From assembly GCF_039872745.1 (NCBI RefSeq), contig NZ_JBDPZD010000003.1, forward strand, positions 496,001 to 560,000: DNA of 64,000 nucleotides, given 5' to 3'. The notes under the pieces are model-generated. The model was not told the DNA's origin, did no database searches, and was given only the letters and a program-made list of their open reading frames with translations. The position numbers and the translations under genes were made by a program. Source of the DNA: Pelomonas paludis. Its GTDB lineage: Bacteria; Pseudomonadota; Gammaproteobacteria; Burkholderiales; Burkholderiaceae_C. Positions 1-8,986 of this stretch are shown one piece after another (position 1 is the first letter of the stretch; every line of letters starts with the position of its first letter).

Positions 1-28
1 CATTATCCCTGCCCATAATCGCGCCCTC

Positions 29-679
29 ATGGAAGCGTTTACCTCGTTCATCCCCTGGCTGCTGGACTTTGTCCTGCACGTCGACAAGCACCTGTTCGCC
101 TTCGTGCAGGCCTATGGCACCTGGGTCTACGCCCTGTTGTTCCTGATCATCTTTGTCGAGACCGGCGTGGTGGTGATGCCCTTCCTGCCGGGTGACTCAC
201 TGCTCTTCGTCGTCGGCGCGATGTGCGGCGTGGGCTTGATGGACTACACGCTGTCCATCAGCCTGCTCACGGCGGCGGCCATCGCGGGGAACCAGAGCAA
301 TTACGCGCTGGGGCGGCACTTCGGCCCCCGGGTGTTCAAGTGGGAGCAATCGCGTTTCTTCAACAAGGCGGCCTTCCTGAAGGCGCATGACTTTTACGAG
401 CGCTACGGCGGCATCACGCTCGTGGCCGCGCGCTTCATGCCGTTCCTGCGCACCTTCGCGCCCTTTGTGGCTGGCGTTGCGCAAATGACGCGCCGCAAGT
501 TCACCTTCTTCGACGTGGTGGGCGGCGTGCTCTGGGTGGTGGGCATCGTCACCATCGGCTATCTGTTCGGCAACGTGCCCTGGGTCAAGACCCATCTCGA
601 CAAGATCATCTGGGCCATGATCTTGATCCCCGGCCTGGTGATCATTGCCGGGGCGCTGAAAGCCAAGTTCAAGCGCTGA
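29..679 (+). CDS. DedA family membrane protein
   Basis: A 216-residue polytopic inner-membrane protein of the DedA/VTT superfamily, whose members act in membrane homeostasis and probably in lipid or undecaprenyl-phosphate flipping. The family signature is visible as ETGVVVMPFLPGDSLLF near residues 44-60 and as the arginine/proline block ARFMPFLRTFAPFVAG near residues 132-148. Several hydrophobic helices and a basic C-terminus (KAKFKR) fit the family, and the length is typical. The ATG is the first start available in the window, so an upstream promoter cannot be judged. It converges with amiC, leaving only about 11 bp between stops. The substrate cannot be told from sequence. Confidence 0.9.
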   Translation: MEAFTSFIPWLLDFVLHVDKHLFAFVQAYGTWVYALLFLIIFVETGVVVMPFLPGDSLLFVVGAMCGVGLMDYTLSISLLTAAAIAGNQSNYALGRHFGPRVFKWEQSRFFNKAAFLKAHDFYERYGGITLVAARFMPFLRTFAPFVAGVAQMTRRKFTFFDVVGGVLWVVGIVTIGYLFGNVPWVKTHLDKIIWAMILIPGLVIIAGALKAKFKR

Positions 680-690
680 TCAGGCGCCGA

Positions 691-2094
691 TCAAGCAGTT
701 GGCGTGCGACGTCTGGGCAGTGGCGGGTTCTTGGCGAAGTAGCGCGCAATGCCCGTGGCCAACGCGTTGACCAGGCGGTCCTGGTAGGCCGGGTCGCGCA
801 GGCGGTCTTCCTCGTCGGGGTTGGAGATGAAGGCCGTCTCCACCAGGATGCTCGGGATGTCCGGCGCCTTGAGCACGGCAAAGCCGGCTTGCTCTACACG
901 CGACTTGTGCAGCCGGCCCACGCGGCCGATCTGGCCCAGCACCTCGCTGCCGAGCTTGAGGCTGTCCTTGATCTGGGCGGTGGTGCTCATGTCGAGCAGG
1001 GCGCGCAGCACGGCGGCGTCCTTGTCCTTGATGCCCACGTTCACGCCGCCCACCAGGTCGGCGGCGTTCTCCTTGTCCGCCAGCCAGCGGGCGGCCGCGC
1101 TGGTGGCTGCGCCGTCGGACAGCACAAAGACCGAGGCCCCGCGTGCCTGCGGCGTCACAAAGGCGTCTGCGTGGATGGAGACGAACAGGTCGGCCTGCAC
1201 GCGCCGCGCCTTGCGCACGCGCTCGTGAAGGGGTACGAAGAAGTCGTCGTCGCGCGTCATCAGCACGCGGATGTTGGCGTTGGTGGAGAGCTTGTCGCGC
1301 AGCTTGCGGGCCACGGCCAGCACCACGTCCTTCTCGCGCAGGCCGCTGGGGCCGATGGCGCCAGGGTCCTCGCCGCCATGGCCGGGGTCGAGGGCGATGA
1401 CGATCAGGCTGTTGAGGGATTCGAGCGAGGGCGTCGTGTCGGCCGACGCCGCAGGTGCCGGCGGGGAAGGGCGCGCAGCAGACGGAGACGGCGAGGGCAC
1501 CGGGCCTTGCTGGCGTTCGATCTTGCCGATCAGCTCTCCCAGCGCATCGTTCATGGCTTGGGCGGCCTGGTCGGCGGGCGTGCTGGGCTGGCTGGCTGCC
1601 GATGCCGCAGCGGGTGCTGCCGCAGGCAGCGACTTCTCACGGGCGCGCACCAGGGCGGCAACCGGGTCGTTCTCGACCTTGGGGTAGAGGTCGAACACCA
1701 GGCGGTGCTGGTAGGGCGAGACCGGCGCGAGCGAGAAGATCTGCGGCGCCACGGGCTGCTTCAGGTCGAGCACGATGCGCACGACGGTGGGCGTGTTCTG
1801 GCCCACACGCACGCCGGCGATGAAGGGGTCGTCAGCGCGGACCTTGCCCAGCAGCTCGCGCAGGTTGGGGTTGAGCTCCAGGCCTTCGACGTCGATCACC
1901 AGGCGGTCGGGCGTTTCGACCAGGAAGTGCTTGGCCGCCAGGCGTTTGTCCGATTCGAGCGTGACGCGCGTGTAATCAAAGGCCGGCCAGACGCGCACCG
2001 CCACGATGTTGATGAGGCTGCCCGCCGCCAGCGTGTGCGGCGCTTGCAGCAGCAGGGCCAGCAGACCGAGGCCGTCCCGGCGCTTGATCGTCAT
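691..2094 (-). CDS. amiC: N-acetylmuramoyl-L-alanine amidase, AmiC type
   Basis: A periplasmic zinc amidase of 467 residues that cleaves the bond between MurNAc and the stem peptide during daughter-cell separation. An N-terminal signal (to about residue 24) is followed by an AMIN domain (about 28-130) that directs AmiC to the septum. A Pro/Ala/Ser-rich linker (about 150-225) leads to the Amidase_3 domain (about 232-455). Zinc ligands are seen in DPGHGGEDPGA, the Glu of LREKD and VSIHAD, and the catalytic Glu is in LVETAFISNPDEE. The start codon overlaps the tsaE stop by 4 bp, so the two genes are translationally coupled. This tsaE-amiC order is common in proteobacteria. Confidence 0.93.
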   Translation of the reverse strand: MTIKRRDGLGLLALLLQAPHTLAAGSLINIVAVRVWPAFDYTRVTLESDKRLAAKHFLVETPDRLVIDVEGLELNPNLRELLGKVRADDPFIAGVRVGQNTPTVVRIVLDLKQPVAPQIFSLAPVSPYQHRLVFDLYPKVENDPVAALVRAREKSLPAAAPAAASAASQPSTPADQAAQAMNDALGELIGKIERQQGPVPSPSPSAARPSPPAPAASADTTPSLESLNSLIVIALDPGHGGEDPGAIGPSGLREKDVVLAVARKLRDKLSTNANIRVLMTRDDDFFVPLHERVRKARRVQADLFVSIHADAFVTPQARGASVFVLSDGAATSAAARWLADKENAADLVGGVNVGIKDKDAAVLRALLDMSTTAQIKDSLKLGSEVLGQIGRVGRLHKSRVEQAGFAVLKAPDIPSILVETAFISNPDEEDRLRDPAYQDRLVNALATGIARYFAKNPPLPRRRTPTA

Positions 2095-2561
2095 GCCAGG
2101 GCCCTCACGAGCGCAGCCTTGCCGCGCGCCCGCACGCTGCGGCTGTCGTCATCGGCGATGTCCAGAAAGAGCTGCAGGTCGGCACGCGGCAGCACACCGG
2201 CGGCCTTCTCGGGCCACTCGCAGACCTTGAGGCCAGGCGCCGCGAACACGTCGCGAAAGCCGGCGTCTTCCCACTCGCGTGGGTCGTTGAAACGGTAGAA
2301 GTCGAAGTGGCTGGCGGTGCCACCCGAGGGGAGGGCGTAGGGCTCCATCACCGCATAGCTGGGGCTCTTGATGCGGCCGGCCACGCCCAAAGCCCGCAGC
2401 AGGTGGCGCACGAAGGTCGTCTTGCCGGCGCCCAGCGGGCCGTGCATCTCGATCACGGCATCGGGGTGCTCGCCCAGGGCCTGGGCGAGTTGCCGGGCAC
2501 ACTGCGCTGCTGCGGCCTCGTCGGCCCAGCGCAGCTGCATTTCTACAATTTCTTCAGGCAA
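2091..2561 (-). CDS. tsaE: tRNA threonylcarbamoyladenosine biosynthesis ATPase TsaE
   Basis: A P-loop ATPase of about 156 residues that works with TsaB and TsaD to make t6A37 in ANN-decoding tRNAs. The Walker A motif GPLGAGKTT lies at residues 41-49, followed by the family's switch-like SPSYAVMEPY and the HFDFYR strand. I chose the TTG start at 2561 because an AAGGA Shine-Dalgarno sits 6 nt upstream; an in-frame ATG at 2540 (MQLRWADE) is the alternative and lacks a good site. It is first in the tsaE-amiC operon and is divergent from queG with only about 21 bp between the two starts, so the promoters must overlap the coding ends. Confidence 0.92.
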   Translation of the reverse strand: MPEEIVEMQLRWADEAAAAQCARQLAQALGEHPDAVIEMHGPLGAGKTTFVRHLLRALGVAGRIKSPSYAVMEPYALPSGGTASHFDFYRFNDPREWEDAGFRDVFAAPGLKVCEWPEKAAGVLPRADLQLFLDIADDDSRSVRARGKAALVRALA

Positions 2562-2582
2562 ACACGGTCCTTAAGTTCCCGA

Positions 2583-3752
2583 ATGTCCGACGCTGACCAG
2601 CGATCTTCCAAGCACCCCCACGCCCCGCCCGACTTCAGCGCTTTGCTGGGTGAGCTGCGGGCCTGGGCCAGTGAGCTTGGATTTTCACAGATCGCCGTGG
2701 CTGACATCGACCTCCGCACCGCAGAGCCGGGCTTGCTCGCCTGGCTGGACGCGGGCTTTCACGGCAGCATGGACTACATGGCCGCCCACGGCCTCAAGCG
2801 CGCTCGGCCGGCCGAGCTGGTGCCGGGCACGCTGCGCGTCATCACCGCCCGCATGGACTACCTGCCCTCCGTCACGTTCGGCACGCCCGAGGGCTGGCAA
2901 GCCATCGAATGGCAGCGCCTCGCGCAGCCCACGCAAGGCCAGATCTCGGTCTACGCCCGGGGACGGGACTATCACAAGGTGCTGCGCGCGCGCCTGCAGC
3001 AGCTCGCGGACCGGTTGGCCCAGCGCATCGGCCCCTTTGGCTACCGCGCCTTCACCGATTCGGCCCCGGTGCTGGAGGTGGAGCTGGCCAGCCGCGCCGG
3101 CCTCGCCTGGCGCGGCAAGCACAGCCTGGCGCTGTCGCGCGATGCGGGCTCGATGTTCTTTCTGGGCGAGCTTTTCGTGGACCTGCCGCTGCCCGTCACG
3201 CCCGCCATTGAGCCGCACTGCGGCAGTTGCAGCGCCTGCCTGGACGTCTGCCCCACCCAGGCCATCGTGGCGCCCTACCGGGTGGATGCGCGGCGCTGCA
3301 TCTCCTACCTAACCATCGAGCACGACGGCCCCATACCGCTGGAGCTGCGCCCCTTGCTGGGCAACCGCATCTACGGCTGCGACGACTGCCAACTGGCCTG
3401 CCCCTGGAACAAGTTTGCGCAAGCGGCCGTGCTGGCCGACTTTGATGCGCGCCCGGGTCTGGCGGGCGCCTCACTGCAAAGCTTGCTGGACTGGACCGAA
3501 CCCGAATTCCTGCGCCGCACCGAGGGTTCGGCCATCCGGCGCATTGGCTTTCAGCGCTGGCAGCGCAACCTGGCCGTGGCGGCCGGCAATGCCCTGCACG
3601 CCGGCCACGCGCCCGAGCTGCGGCCGGTGCTGGAGGCCTTACTTCCGGCTGCCACGCCCCTGGTGGCCGAGCATTTGCGCTGGGCCCTGTCCACGCCCGG
3701 CGCCCTTGGCGCGTTGCAGGGCCGTCCTGCTGTTGATCCATCCTGCCCGTGA
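2583..3752 (+). CDS. queG: Epoxyqueuosine reductase QueG
   Basis: A cobalamin- and iron-sulfur-dependent cytosolic enzyme of 389 residues that reduces epoxyqueuosine to queuosine in the wobble position of GUN-anticodon tRNAs. Two 4Fe-4S clusters are marked by CGSCSACLDVCP (about 215-226) and by CDDCQLACPWN further on. The catalytic aspartate of the family is in FTDSAPVLE. A C-terminal helical (HEAT-like) region follows. The ATG at 2583 gives the normal length; a much longer upstream reading frame exists but runs through the divergent tsaE gene. The stop overlaps the GTG start of the next gene by 4 bp. Confidence 0.95.
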   Translation: MSDADQRSSKHPHAPPDFSALLGELRAWASELGFSQIAVADIDLRTAEPGLLAWLDAGFHGSMDYMAAHGLKRARPAELVPGTLRVITARMDYLPSVTFGTPEGWQAIEWQRLAQPTQGQISVYARGRDYHKVLRARLQQLADRLAQRIGPFGYRAFTDSAPVLEVELASRAGLAWRGKHSLALSRDAGSMFFLGELFVDLPLPVTPAIEPHCGSCSACLDVCPTQAIVAPYRVDARRCISYLTIEHDGPIPLELRPLLGNRIYGCDDCQLACPWNKFAQAAVLADFDARPGLAGASLQSLLDWTEPEFLRRTEGSAIRRIGFQRWQRNLAVAAGNALHAGHAPELRPVLEALLPAATPLVAEHLRWALSTPGALGALQGRPAVDPSCP

Positions 3753-4333
3753 ACCTCTCCCGCCGCCATCTGATCCTTGCTGTGAGCGCTGCTGCATTCG
3801 GCACTGCCCAGGCCGCCCGCTACGAAGGCCAGACCTTTGCCGACTCCCTGGCCCTGGGCGGCAGCCCCCTGGTGCTCAATGGCACGGGCAAGCGCCAGGT
3901 GGCCTGGCTCAAGGGCTATCTGGCCGCGCTCTACCTGACCCGCCGTGCCAACACGCCCGACGAGGCCTACCGCACGCCCGGCCCCAAGCGCATCGAGATG
4001 CGCATCCTCATCGAGGCCTCGACCATGGAGCTGGTCAAGGCCGTTGACAAAGGCATGGGCCGCAACTGCACCGAGCCCGAAAAGTTGGCCGTGGCCGAAC
4101 GCCAGAAGCAGTTCACCACCGTGATCGCCTCGGTGGGCAAGGTGCGCAAGGGCGACCTGATCACCATCGACTACCTCCCTGAGCGTGGCACCGTGCTCAC
4201 CATCAATGGCAAGGTCTGGGGCAGCACCATCCCGGGGGCGGACTTCTACACCGCCTTCATGAAGGTCTTCCTCGGCGAGAAGCCCAGCGATACCAAGCTG
4301 CGCGCCGGGCTCCTGGGGCAGGCGGTGGACTGA
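3749..4333 (+). CDS. Chalcone isomerase-like domain protein
   Basis: A secreted or periplasmic protein of 194 residues with an N-terminal signal (MNLSRRHLILAVSAAAFGTAQAA) and a Chalcone_3-type domain. The motif LNGTGKRQVAWLKGYLAALYL is the usual start of this bacterial family, and IPGADFYTAFMKVFLGEKP is its usual end. Bacterial members lack a proven enzymatic role; isomerase activity should not be assumed. The GTG start overlaps the queG stop (GTGA), which implies coupling in an operon with queG. A transfer of function from queuosine synthesis is not implied by this spacing. Confidence 0.85.
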   Translation: MNLSRRHLILAVSAAAFGTAQAARYEGQTFADSLALGGSPLVLNGTGKRQVAWLKGYLAALYLTRRANTPDEAYRTPGPKRIEMRILIEASTMELVKAVDKGMGRNCTEPEKLAVAERQKQFTTVIASVGKVRKGDLITIDYLPERGTVLTINGKVWGSTIPGADFYTAFMKVFLGEKPSDTKLRAGLLGQAVD

Positions 4334-4410
4334 TACGGGGAACTGCGCACGACGCTCGGCATGACGCGGCCCTAGGATGCTTGCTCAAACCTTGCACCTG
4401 GAGACCTGAA

Positions 4411-5385
4411 ATGCTCGCTCGCCGTTCCTTCAGTCTTGTCTTCGCGCTGGCGGGCCTGTTGGCCTTGCCGCTGGCTCAGGCCCAGCCTTACCCCAACAAG
4501 CCAGTCAAGCTGGTGGTGCCTTTTGCCCCCGGCGGCACGACGGACATCATTGCCCGCGTGCTGGCCGAGCGCGTCCAGGCGGCGCTGGGCCAGACCCTGG
4601 TGGTTGAGAACCGCGCGGGCGGCGGCGGCGTGGTGGGTGCCACCGAGACCGTGCGCGCCACGCCCGACGGCTACAGCCTTGGTGTGGCCACGGTGTCCAC
4701 CACGGCGGCCAACCCGGCCATCAACCCCAAGATCCCCTACAACCCGCTGACCGACTTCACGCCCATCATCAACATGGCGGCCACGCCGAACGTGATTGCC
4801 GTGCATCCCAGCTTCCCGGCGCGCGACTACGCGGGCTTCGTGGCCGAGCTCAAGAAGAACCCCGGCAAATACAGCTACTCCAGCTCGGGCACCGGCGGCA
4901 TCGGCCACCTGCAGATGGAGCTGTACAAGAGCCTCTCTGGCGTCTTCGTGCTGCACATCCCCTACCGCGGCGCAGGCCCGGCGCTGACGGACACCGTGGC
5001 CGGCCAGGTCAACATGATTTTCGACAACCTGCCTTCGGCGCTGCCTTTCATCAAGGACGGGCGCCTGGTGCCCATCGTCGTGGCCGCGCCCACGCGTCTG
5101 GCGGTGCTGCCCAATGTGCCCACCTTCAAGGAGGTGGGGCTGGAGCCCGTGAACCGCATGGCCTTCTATGGCGTGCTGGGCCCCAAGGGCTTGCCCAAGG
5201 AGGTGGTGGACAAGGTCCACAGCGCCGTGCGCCAGACCCTGGCCCTGCCCGAGGTGAAGAAGCGCATCGAGGAAACTGGGTCCATCATCGTGGCCAACAC
5301 GCCCGAACAGTTCACGGCCCAGATCGCGGCGGAGTTCGATGTCTACAAGAAAGTCGTCGCCACCCAAAAGCTCAAGCTCGACTAA
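4411..5385 (+). CDS. Bug-family tripartite tricarboxylate transporter substrate-binding protein
   Basis: A periplasmic solute-binding protein of 324 residues with a signal peptide (cut near AQA-QPYP). Family marks are YPNKPVKLVVPFAPGG at the mature N-terminus, the RAGGGG loop and the HIPYRGAGPALTD motif. Bug proteins bind carboxylates and are greatly amplified in Burkholderiales; most lack linked membrane genes, as here. An in-frame TTG 30 bp upstream exists, but the ATG at 4411 leads directly into a good signal peptide. The ligand cannot be assigned. Its last 47 bp overlap the start of the Xer recombinase gene in another frame. Confidence 0.9.
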   Translation: MLARRSFSLVFALAGLLALPLAQAQPYPNKPVKLVVPFAPGGTTDIIARVLAERVQAALGQTLVVENRAGGGGVVGATETVRATPDGYSLGVATVSTTAANPAINPKIPYNPLTDFTPIINMAATPNVIAVHPSFPARDYAGFVAELKKNPGKYSYSSSGTGGIGHLQMELYKSLSGVFVLHIPYRGAGPALTDTVAGQVNMIFDNLPSALPFIKDGRLVPIVVAAPTRLAVLPNVPTFKEVGLEPVNRMAFYGVLGPKGLPKEVVDKVHSAVRQTLALPEVKKRIEETGSIIVANTPEQFTAQIAAEFDVYKKVVATQKLKLD

Positions 5386-6265
5386 GCCGAGCAGCGATCC
5401 CGGGCTGGAGGCCTTCATCGAGTCGCTCTGGCTGGAAGACGGCCTGAGCACCAACAGCCAGGCCGCCTACCGGCGCGACCTGGCCGGCCTGCTGGCCTCC
5501 ATCCAGCCGCGCCCGCTTGACGCCTGCACCGAGACCGACCTGCTGGCCTACGCCGTGACGCACGCGGCCGGCAAGGCCACCAGCGCCAACCGGCGGCTGT
5601 CGGCCTTCAAGCGCTACTTCCGCTGGGCGCTGCGCGAGGGCCGCATCCAGGCCGACCCCACGCTCAAGCTCACGCCCGCGCGCCAGCCGCTGCGCGTCCC
5701 CAAGCTCATCACCGAGGCTCAGGTGGAGGCGCTGCTGCGCGCGCCGGACGTGGACACCCCCCTCGGCCTCCGGGACCGCGCGATGCTGGAGCTGCTCTAT
5801 GCCTCGGGCCTGCGCGTGTCGGAGCTGGTGGGCTTGCGCAGCGTGCACGTGAGCCTGAAGGAGGGCGTGCTGCGCGTCACCGGCAAGGGCGCCAAGGAGC
5901 GCCTGGTGCCCTTTGGCGAGCATGCGAGCGAGTGGTTAGAGCGCTACCTGGCCGATGCGCGCCCGGCCATCCTGCAAGGGCAGGGCAGCGCGGACTTCTT
6001 CGTCACCGCGCGCGGCGCGGCCATGACGCGCCAGATGTTCTGGATCCTGATCAAGCGCTACGCGCTGCAGGCCGGCATCACCGCGCCGCTGTCGCCGCAC
6101 ACTTTGCGGCACGCCTTTGCCACGCACTTGCTCAACCACGGTGCCGACCTGCGCGTGGTGCAACTGCTGCTGGGCCATGCCGACCTGTCAACCACGCAGA
6201 TCTACACCCACATCGCCCGCGAGCGCCTCAAGGCCGTGCACAAGATGCACCATCCCAGGGGCTGA
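5339..6265 (+). CDS. xerD: Tyrosine recombinase XerD
   Basis: A 308-residue site-specific recombinase that, with XerC, resolves chromosome dimers at dif. The SAM-like N-terminal domain (about 25-105, SLWLEDGLSTNSQAAYRRDL) precedes the catalytic domain. Catalytic residues are visible as Arg near 160 (ASGLRVSEL), Lys near 183 (GKGAKERLVP), HTLRHAFATH near 253, the His of LLGHADL near 278 and the Tyr of IYTHI near 288. The ATG at 5339 adds about 18 Ser/Lys-rich residues before the usual XerD start and lies inside the preceding gene. No ATG, GTG or TTG between there and the first domain helix was found, so that start is kept. Nothing suggests a phage integrase. Confidence 0.9.
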   Translation: MSTRKSSPPKSSSSTKPSSDPGLEAFIESLWLEDGLSTNSQAAYRRDLAGLLASIQPRPLDACTETDLLAYAVTHAAGKATSANRRLSAFKRYFRWALREGRIQADPTLKLTPARQPLRVPKLITEAQVEALLRAPDVDTPLGLRDRAMLELLYASGLRVSELVGLRSVHVSLKEGVLRVTGKGAKERLVPFGEHASEWLERYLADARPAILQGQGSADFFVTARGAAMTRQMFWILIKRYALQAGITAPLSPHTLRHAFATHLLNHGADLRVVQLLLGHADLSTTQIYTHIARERLKAVHKMHHPRG

Positions 6266-6401
6266 AACCCCCTGCGCGGCGGGCCGCGCGTATCGATTGT
6301 TTCAATGGTTGGGATGAGGTCTCACGCAACAGCGGCGCGGACCTTGCTCTCTCACACTGACGTCATTCCGCTTCGTCAGTTCCCTTCAAGGAGAGAGTTC
6401 C

Positions 6402-8768
6402 ATGTCCCCCAAGTTCCATGCCCTGATGTCCGCCGTGGCCCTGCTGGGCGCTGCCCAGGCTGCGCAAGCGGCCGACCCCGTGCAAAGCGTGGAGCGCGTG
6501 ACCATCGTGGGCACCCGCAAGACCCTCACCGCCGCGTCCAGCACTGACACCGTCGTGCCCGTGGACCTCTATGACATGAGCCGCAGCACCGAGTCCGGCG
6601 GCCAGTTCGACCTGGCTCAGACGCTGCAATACCTGTCGCCCTCCTTCAACTCCACCCGCCAGACTGGCGCCGATGGTGCCGACCTGATCGACTCGGCGGC
6701 CTTGCGCGGCCTGGGCTCGGACCAGACCCTGGTGCTCGTCAACGGCAAACGCCGCCACACCGTGGCCTTGGTCAACCTGTTTGGCGCGCGCAACCGCGGC
6801 GCCACCGGCACCGACATGAACTCCCTGCCGCTGCTGGCCATCGACACCGTGCAGGTCCTGCGTGACGGCGCGGCCGCCCAGTACGGCTCTGACGCCATTG
6901 CCGGCGTCATCAACATCCAGCTCAAGAAGCGCGCCGGCTGCGAGGCCGTGACCGGCTTCGGGCAGTACTCGGCCGGCGACGGCAAGAACTACCTGGCCAG
7001 TGCCTACTGCGGCGTTTCGCTGGCGGGCGGCATGCTTGGCATCACCGGCGAGTGGCAGGACCGTGGCCGCTCCAACCGGGGCGGCGCCGACTTTGCGCCT
7101 CGCGTCATCGGCGACACGGCCGTCAAGAACAAGACGCTCTATCTGAACGGCGAGTTCCCGCTCTCCAGCGACGCCAAGGCGTACTTCGTCGCGGGTGCGC
7201 AGGACCGCGATGCCTCGTCCGTGGCCTGGGCGCGTGACGGTTCGTCCGACATCCCCACCCGCAACTCCGCCGCGATGTACCCCGACGGCTTTGCGCCCTT
7301 CATCAATGGCGACGTGGCTGACCGCTACCTCATCGTCGGCGCGCGCAGCGTGCTGGCCGGCTGGGATGTGGACGCTTCGCAGACCTATGGCAGCAACCGC
7401 ATGCGCTACACCATCGCGCACACACTGAACGCGTCCATCGCCTACAAGGACCTGCTGGCCGGTGGCAAGGGCGTGAGCGCCAGCAGCTTCGATGCTGGGG
7501 GCTTTGCCTTCAAGCAGGCCACCACCAATCTGGACGTCAGCCGCTTCTTCCCCGAGCTGCTGGGCGGCAGCAACATCGCCTTCGGCGCCGAGGCGCGCCA
7601 GGAGCGCTACAGCATCACGGCCGGCGAGCCGGGCTCCTACATCGACGCCGATGGCGTGGGCTTTGGCGGTAACGCGGGCAGCCAGGGCTTCCCGGGCTTC
7701 CAGCCCAGCGACGAAACCCGCCGCAGCCGCCGCAGCCAGGCGCTCTATGCCGACTGGGAAGTGACGCCCACCTCGGCCCTGACGCTGGATGCCGCGCTGC
7801 GCGCCGAGCACTACAGCGACTTCGGCCGCACCACCACCGGCAAGCTGGCCGCCAGCTTCAAGGCCGCGCCGGGGCTGCTGCTGCGCGGGGCGGCCAGCAC
7901 GGGCTTCCGCGCGCCCAGCCTGCAGCAGCTCTACTTCTCGTCCACCTTCACCGACTTCATCAACCAGCAGCCGCTGGACGTGGTGCTGGCCCCCAATGGC
8001 AGCAAGATCACCCAGGCCGCCGGCGTGCCCGCGTTGAAGCAGGAGAAGTCGCGCAACTTCACGCTCGGCTTCACCTGGAAGCCCAGCCGCAGCTTCGAGA
8101 CCACGCTGGACCTGTATCAGATCCGGATCAAGGACCGCATCGTCCTGTCCGGCCGCTTTGACGACAGCAACTACCCGGCGCTCGGCGCCATCCTGCAGAG
8201 CCTGGGCGTGGGCCAGGCGCAGTTCTTCGTCAACTCGGTGGACACGCGCACCCAGGGGCTGGACCTGACGGCCGCGCACCGCAGCAGCATGGGCGCAGGC
8301 AAGCTGAACACCTTCCTGGCTCTCAACCTCAGCCGCACCACGGTCACCGGCGTGAACGCCCCCGCGATGCTGAAGGGCTATGAGGACGTGCTGCTGTCCG
8401 AGCGCGAGCGCCTGTTCATCGAACAAGGCGGCCCGCGCGCCAAGGCCACGCTCGGCTTCGAGTACAGCCAGGGCGTGTGGTCAGGCGATGTGAAGCTGAT
8501 TCACTTCGGCAGCCAGACCCTGGGTACCTTCACCGGCACCGCCGGCGGCGAGCCCAATGCCTACTACAAGCCCAAGACCTCGGCCGACATGAGCGTCTCG
8601 TGGCAGGCCACGCCGGCCCTGCGCCTGACGGTGGGCGGCAACAACGTCTTCAACGTCAAGCCCACGCGCCAGAACGACCTGGAGACCGACAACGGCTTCC
8701 TCTACGACAGCGTGCAGTTCGGGCTCAACGGCGCGTCCTACTTCGCGCGGGCGCACTACCGCTTCTGA
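6402..8768 (+). CDS. TonB-dependent outer-membrane receptor
   Basis: An outer-membrane active-transport porin of 788 residues. A signal peptide ends at about residue 23 (QAAQA-ADPVQ). The plug domain follows, with VTIVGTRKT as a probable TonB box region, ALRGLGSDQTLVLVNGKRR and QVLRDGAAAQYGSDAIAGVINI. The beta-barrel ends in the aromatic C-terminal residue expected for BAM recognition (YFARAHYRF). A strong AAGGAGAG ribosome site lies just upstream. No transporter or regulator is adjacent, so the substrate is unknown. The gene is monocistronic, and it converges with the small basic gene that follows. Confidence 0.9.
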   Translation: MSPKFHALMSAVALLGAAQAAQAADPVQSVERVTIVGTRKTLTAASSTDTVVPVDLYDMSRSTESGGQFDLAQTLQYLSPSFNSTRQTGADGADLIDSAALRGLGSDQTLVLVNGKRRHTVALVNLFGARNRGATGTDMNSLPLLAIDTVQVLRDGAAAQYGSDAIAGVINIQLKKRAGCEAVTGFGQYSAGDGKNYLASAYCGVSLAGGMLGITGEWQDRGRSNRGGADFAPRVIGDTAVKNKTLYLNGEFPLSSDAKAYFVAGAQDRDASSVAWARDGSSDIPTRNSAAMYPDGFAPFINGDVADRYLIVGARSVLAGWDVDASQTYGSNRMRYTIAHTLNASIAYKDLLAGGKGVSASSFDAGGFAFKQATTNLDVSRFFPELLGGSNIAFGAEARQERYSITAGEPGSYIDADGVGFGGNAGSQGFPGFQPSDETRRSRRSQALYADWEVTPTSALTLDAALRAEHYSDFGRTTTGKLAASFKAAPGLLLRGAASTGFRAPSLQQLYFSSTFTDFINQQPLDVVLAPNGSKITQAAGVPALKQEKSRNFTLGFTWKPSRSFETTLDLYQIRIKDRIVLSGRFDDSNYPALGAILQSLGVGQAQFFVNSVDTRTQGLDLTAAHRSSMGAGKLNTFLALNLSRTTVTGVNAPAMLKGYEDVLLSERERLFIEQGGPRAKATLGFEYSQGVWSGDVKLIHFGSQTLGTFTGTAGGEPNAYYKPKTSADMSVSWQATPALRLTVGGNNVFNVKPTRQNDLETDNGFLYDSVQFGLNGASYFARAHYRF

Positions 8769-8779
8769 CGCTGCCGGGC

Positions 8780-8932
8780 TTACTTCAGCTTCTTGGCTTC
8801 CTTGCCCTTGGGCATGACGGCGGTCATGGGCGCCACCGGCCGGTCGGAGCCGGCGGCCTTGCTGCTGCCGGTGTCGGCATCTTTCTTGGGCTTCTTGGTC
8901 ATCTTGTTGCTGCGCTGTTCGCCCTTGGCCAT
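8780..8932 (-). CDS. Small basic conserved hypothetical protein
   Basis: A 50-residue, lysine-rich protein (MAKGEQRSNKMTKKPKKDADTG at its start, ending PKGKEAKKLK). Proteins starting MAKG-QR-N and containing a KKPKKD stretch are frequently predicted in Burkholderiales, but I know of no assigned function. The frame stays open upstream to 8962, but the ATG at 8932 has a GGAG site about 8 nt upstream and matches that family start. The composition suggests a nucleic-acid-binding or disordered protein; this is inference from charge only. It is transcribed toward the TonB receptor, with 11 bp between the stops. Confidence 0.65.
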   Translation of the reverse strand: MAKGEQRSNKMTKKPKKDADTGSSKAAGSDRPVAPMTAVMPKGKEAKKLK

Positions 8933-8986
8933 GTCAGTCTCCACAGGTGATGAAAAGCACAACTATGCCAGTGACAATGGCCCGCC

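Noticed and set aside
5339..6265. The Xer-type recombinase as a mobile-element integrase
   Set aside because: Length and motif spacing fit XerD, and there is no attachment-site repeat, excisionase or phage gene nearby.
6252..6300. Similarity of CCAGGGGCTGAAACCCC after xerD to CCAGGGGCTAAACCCC at about 27293 as a dispersed repeat family
   Set aside because: Only a short GC-rich hairpin is shared and the flanks diverge; two copies are not enough to claim a repeat family. A genome-wide count would decide.
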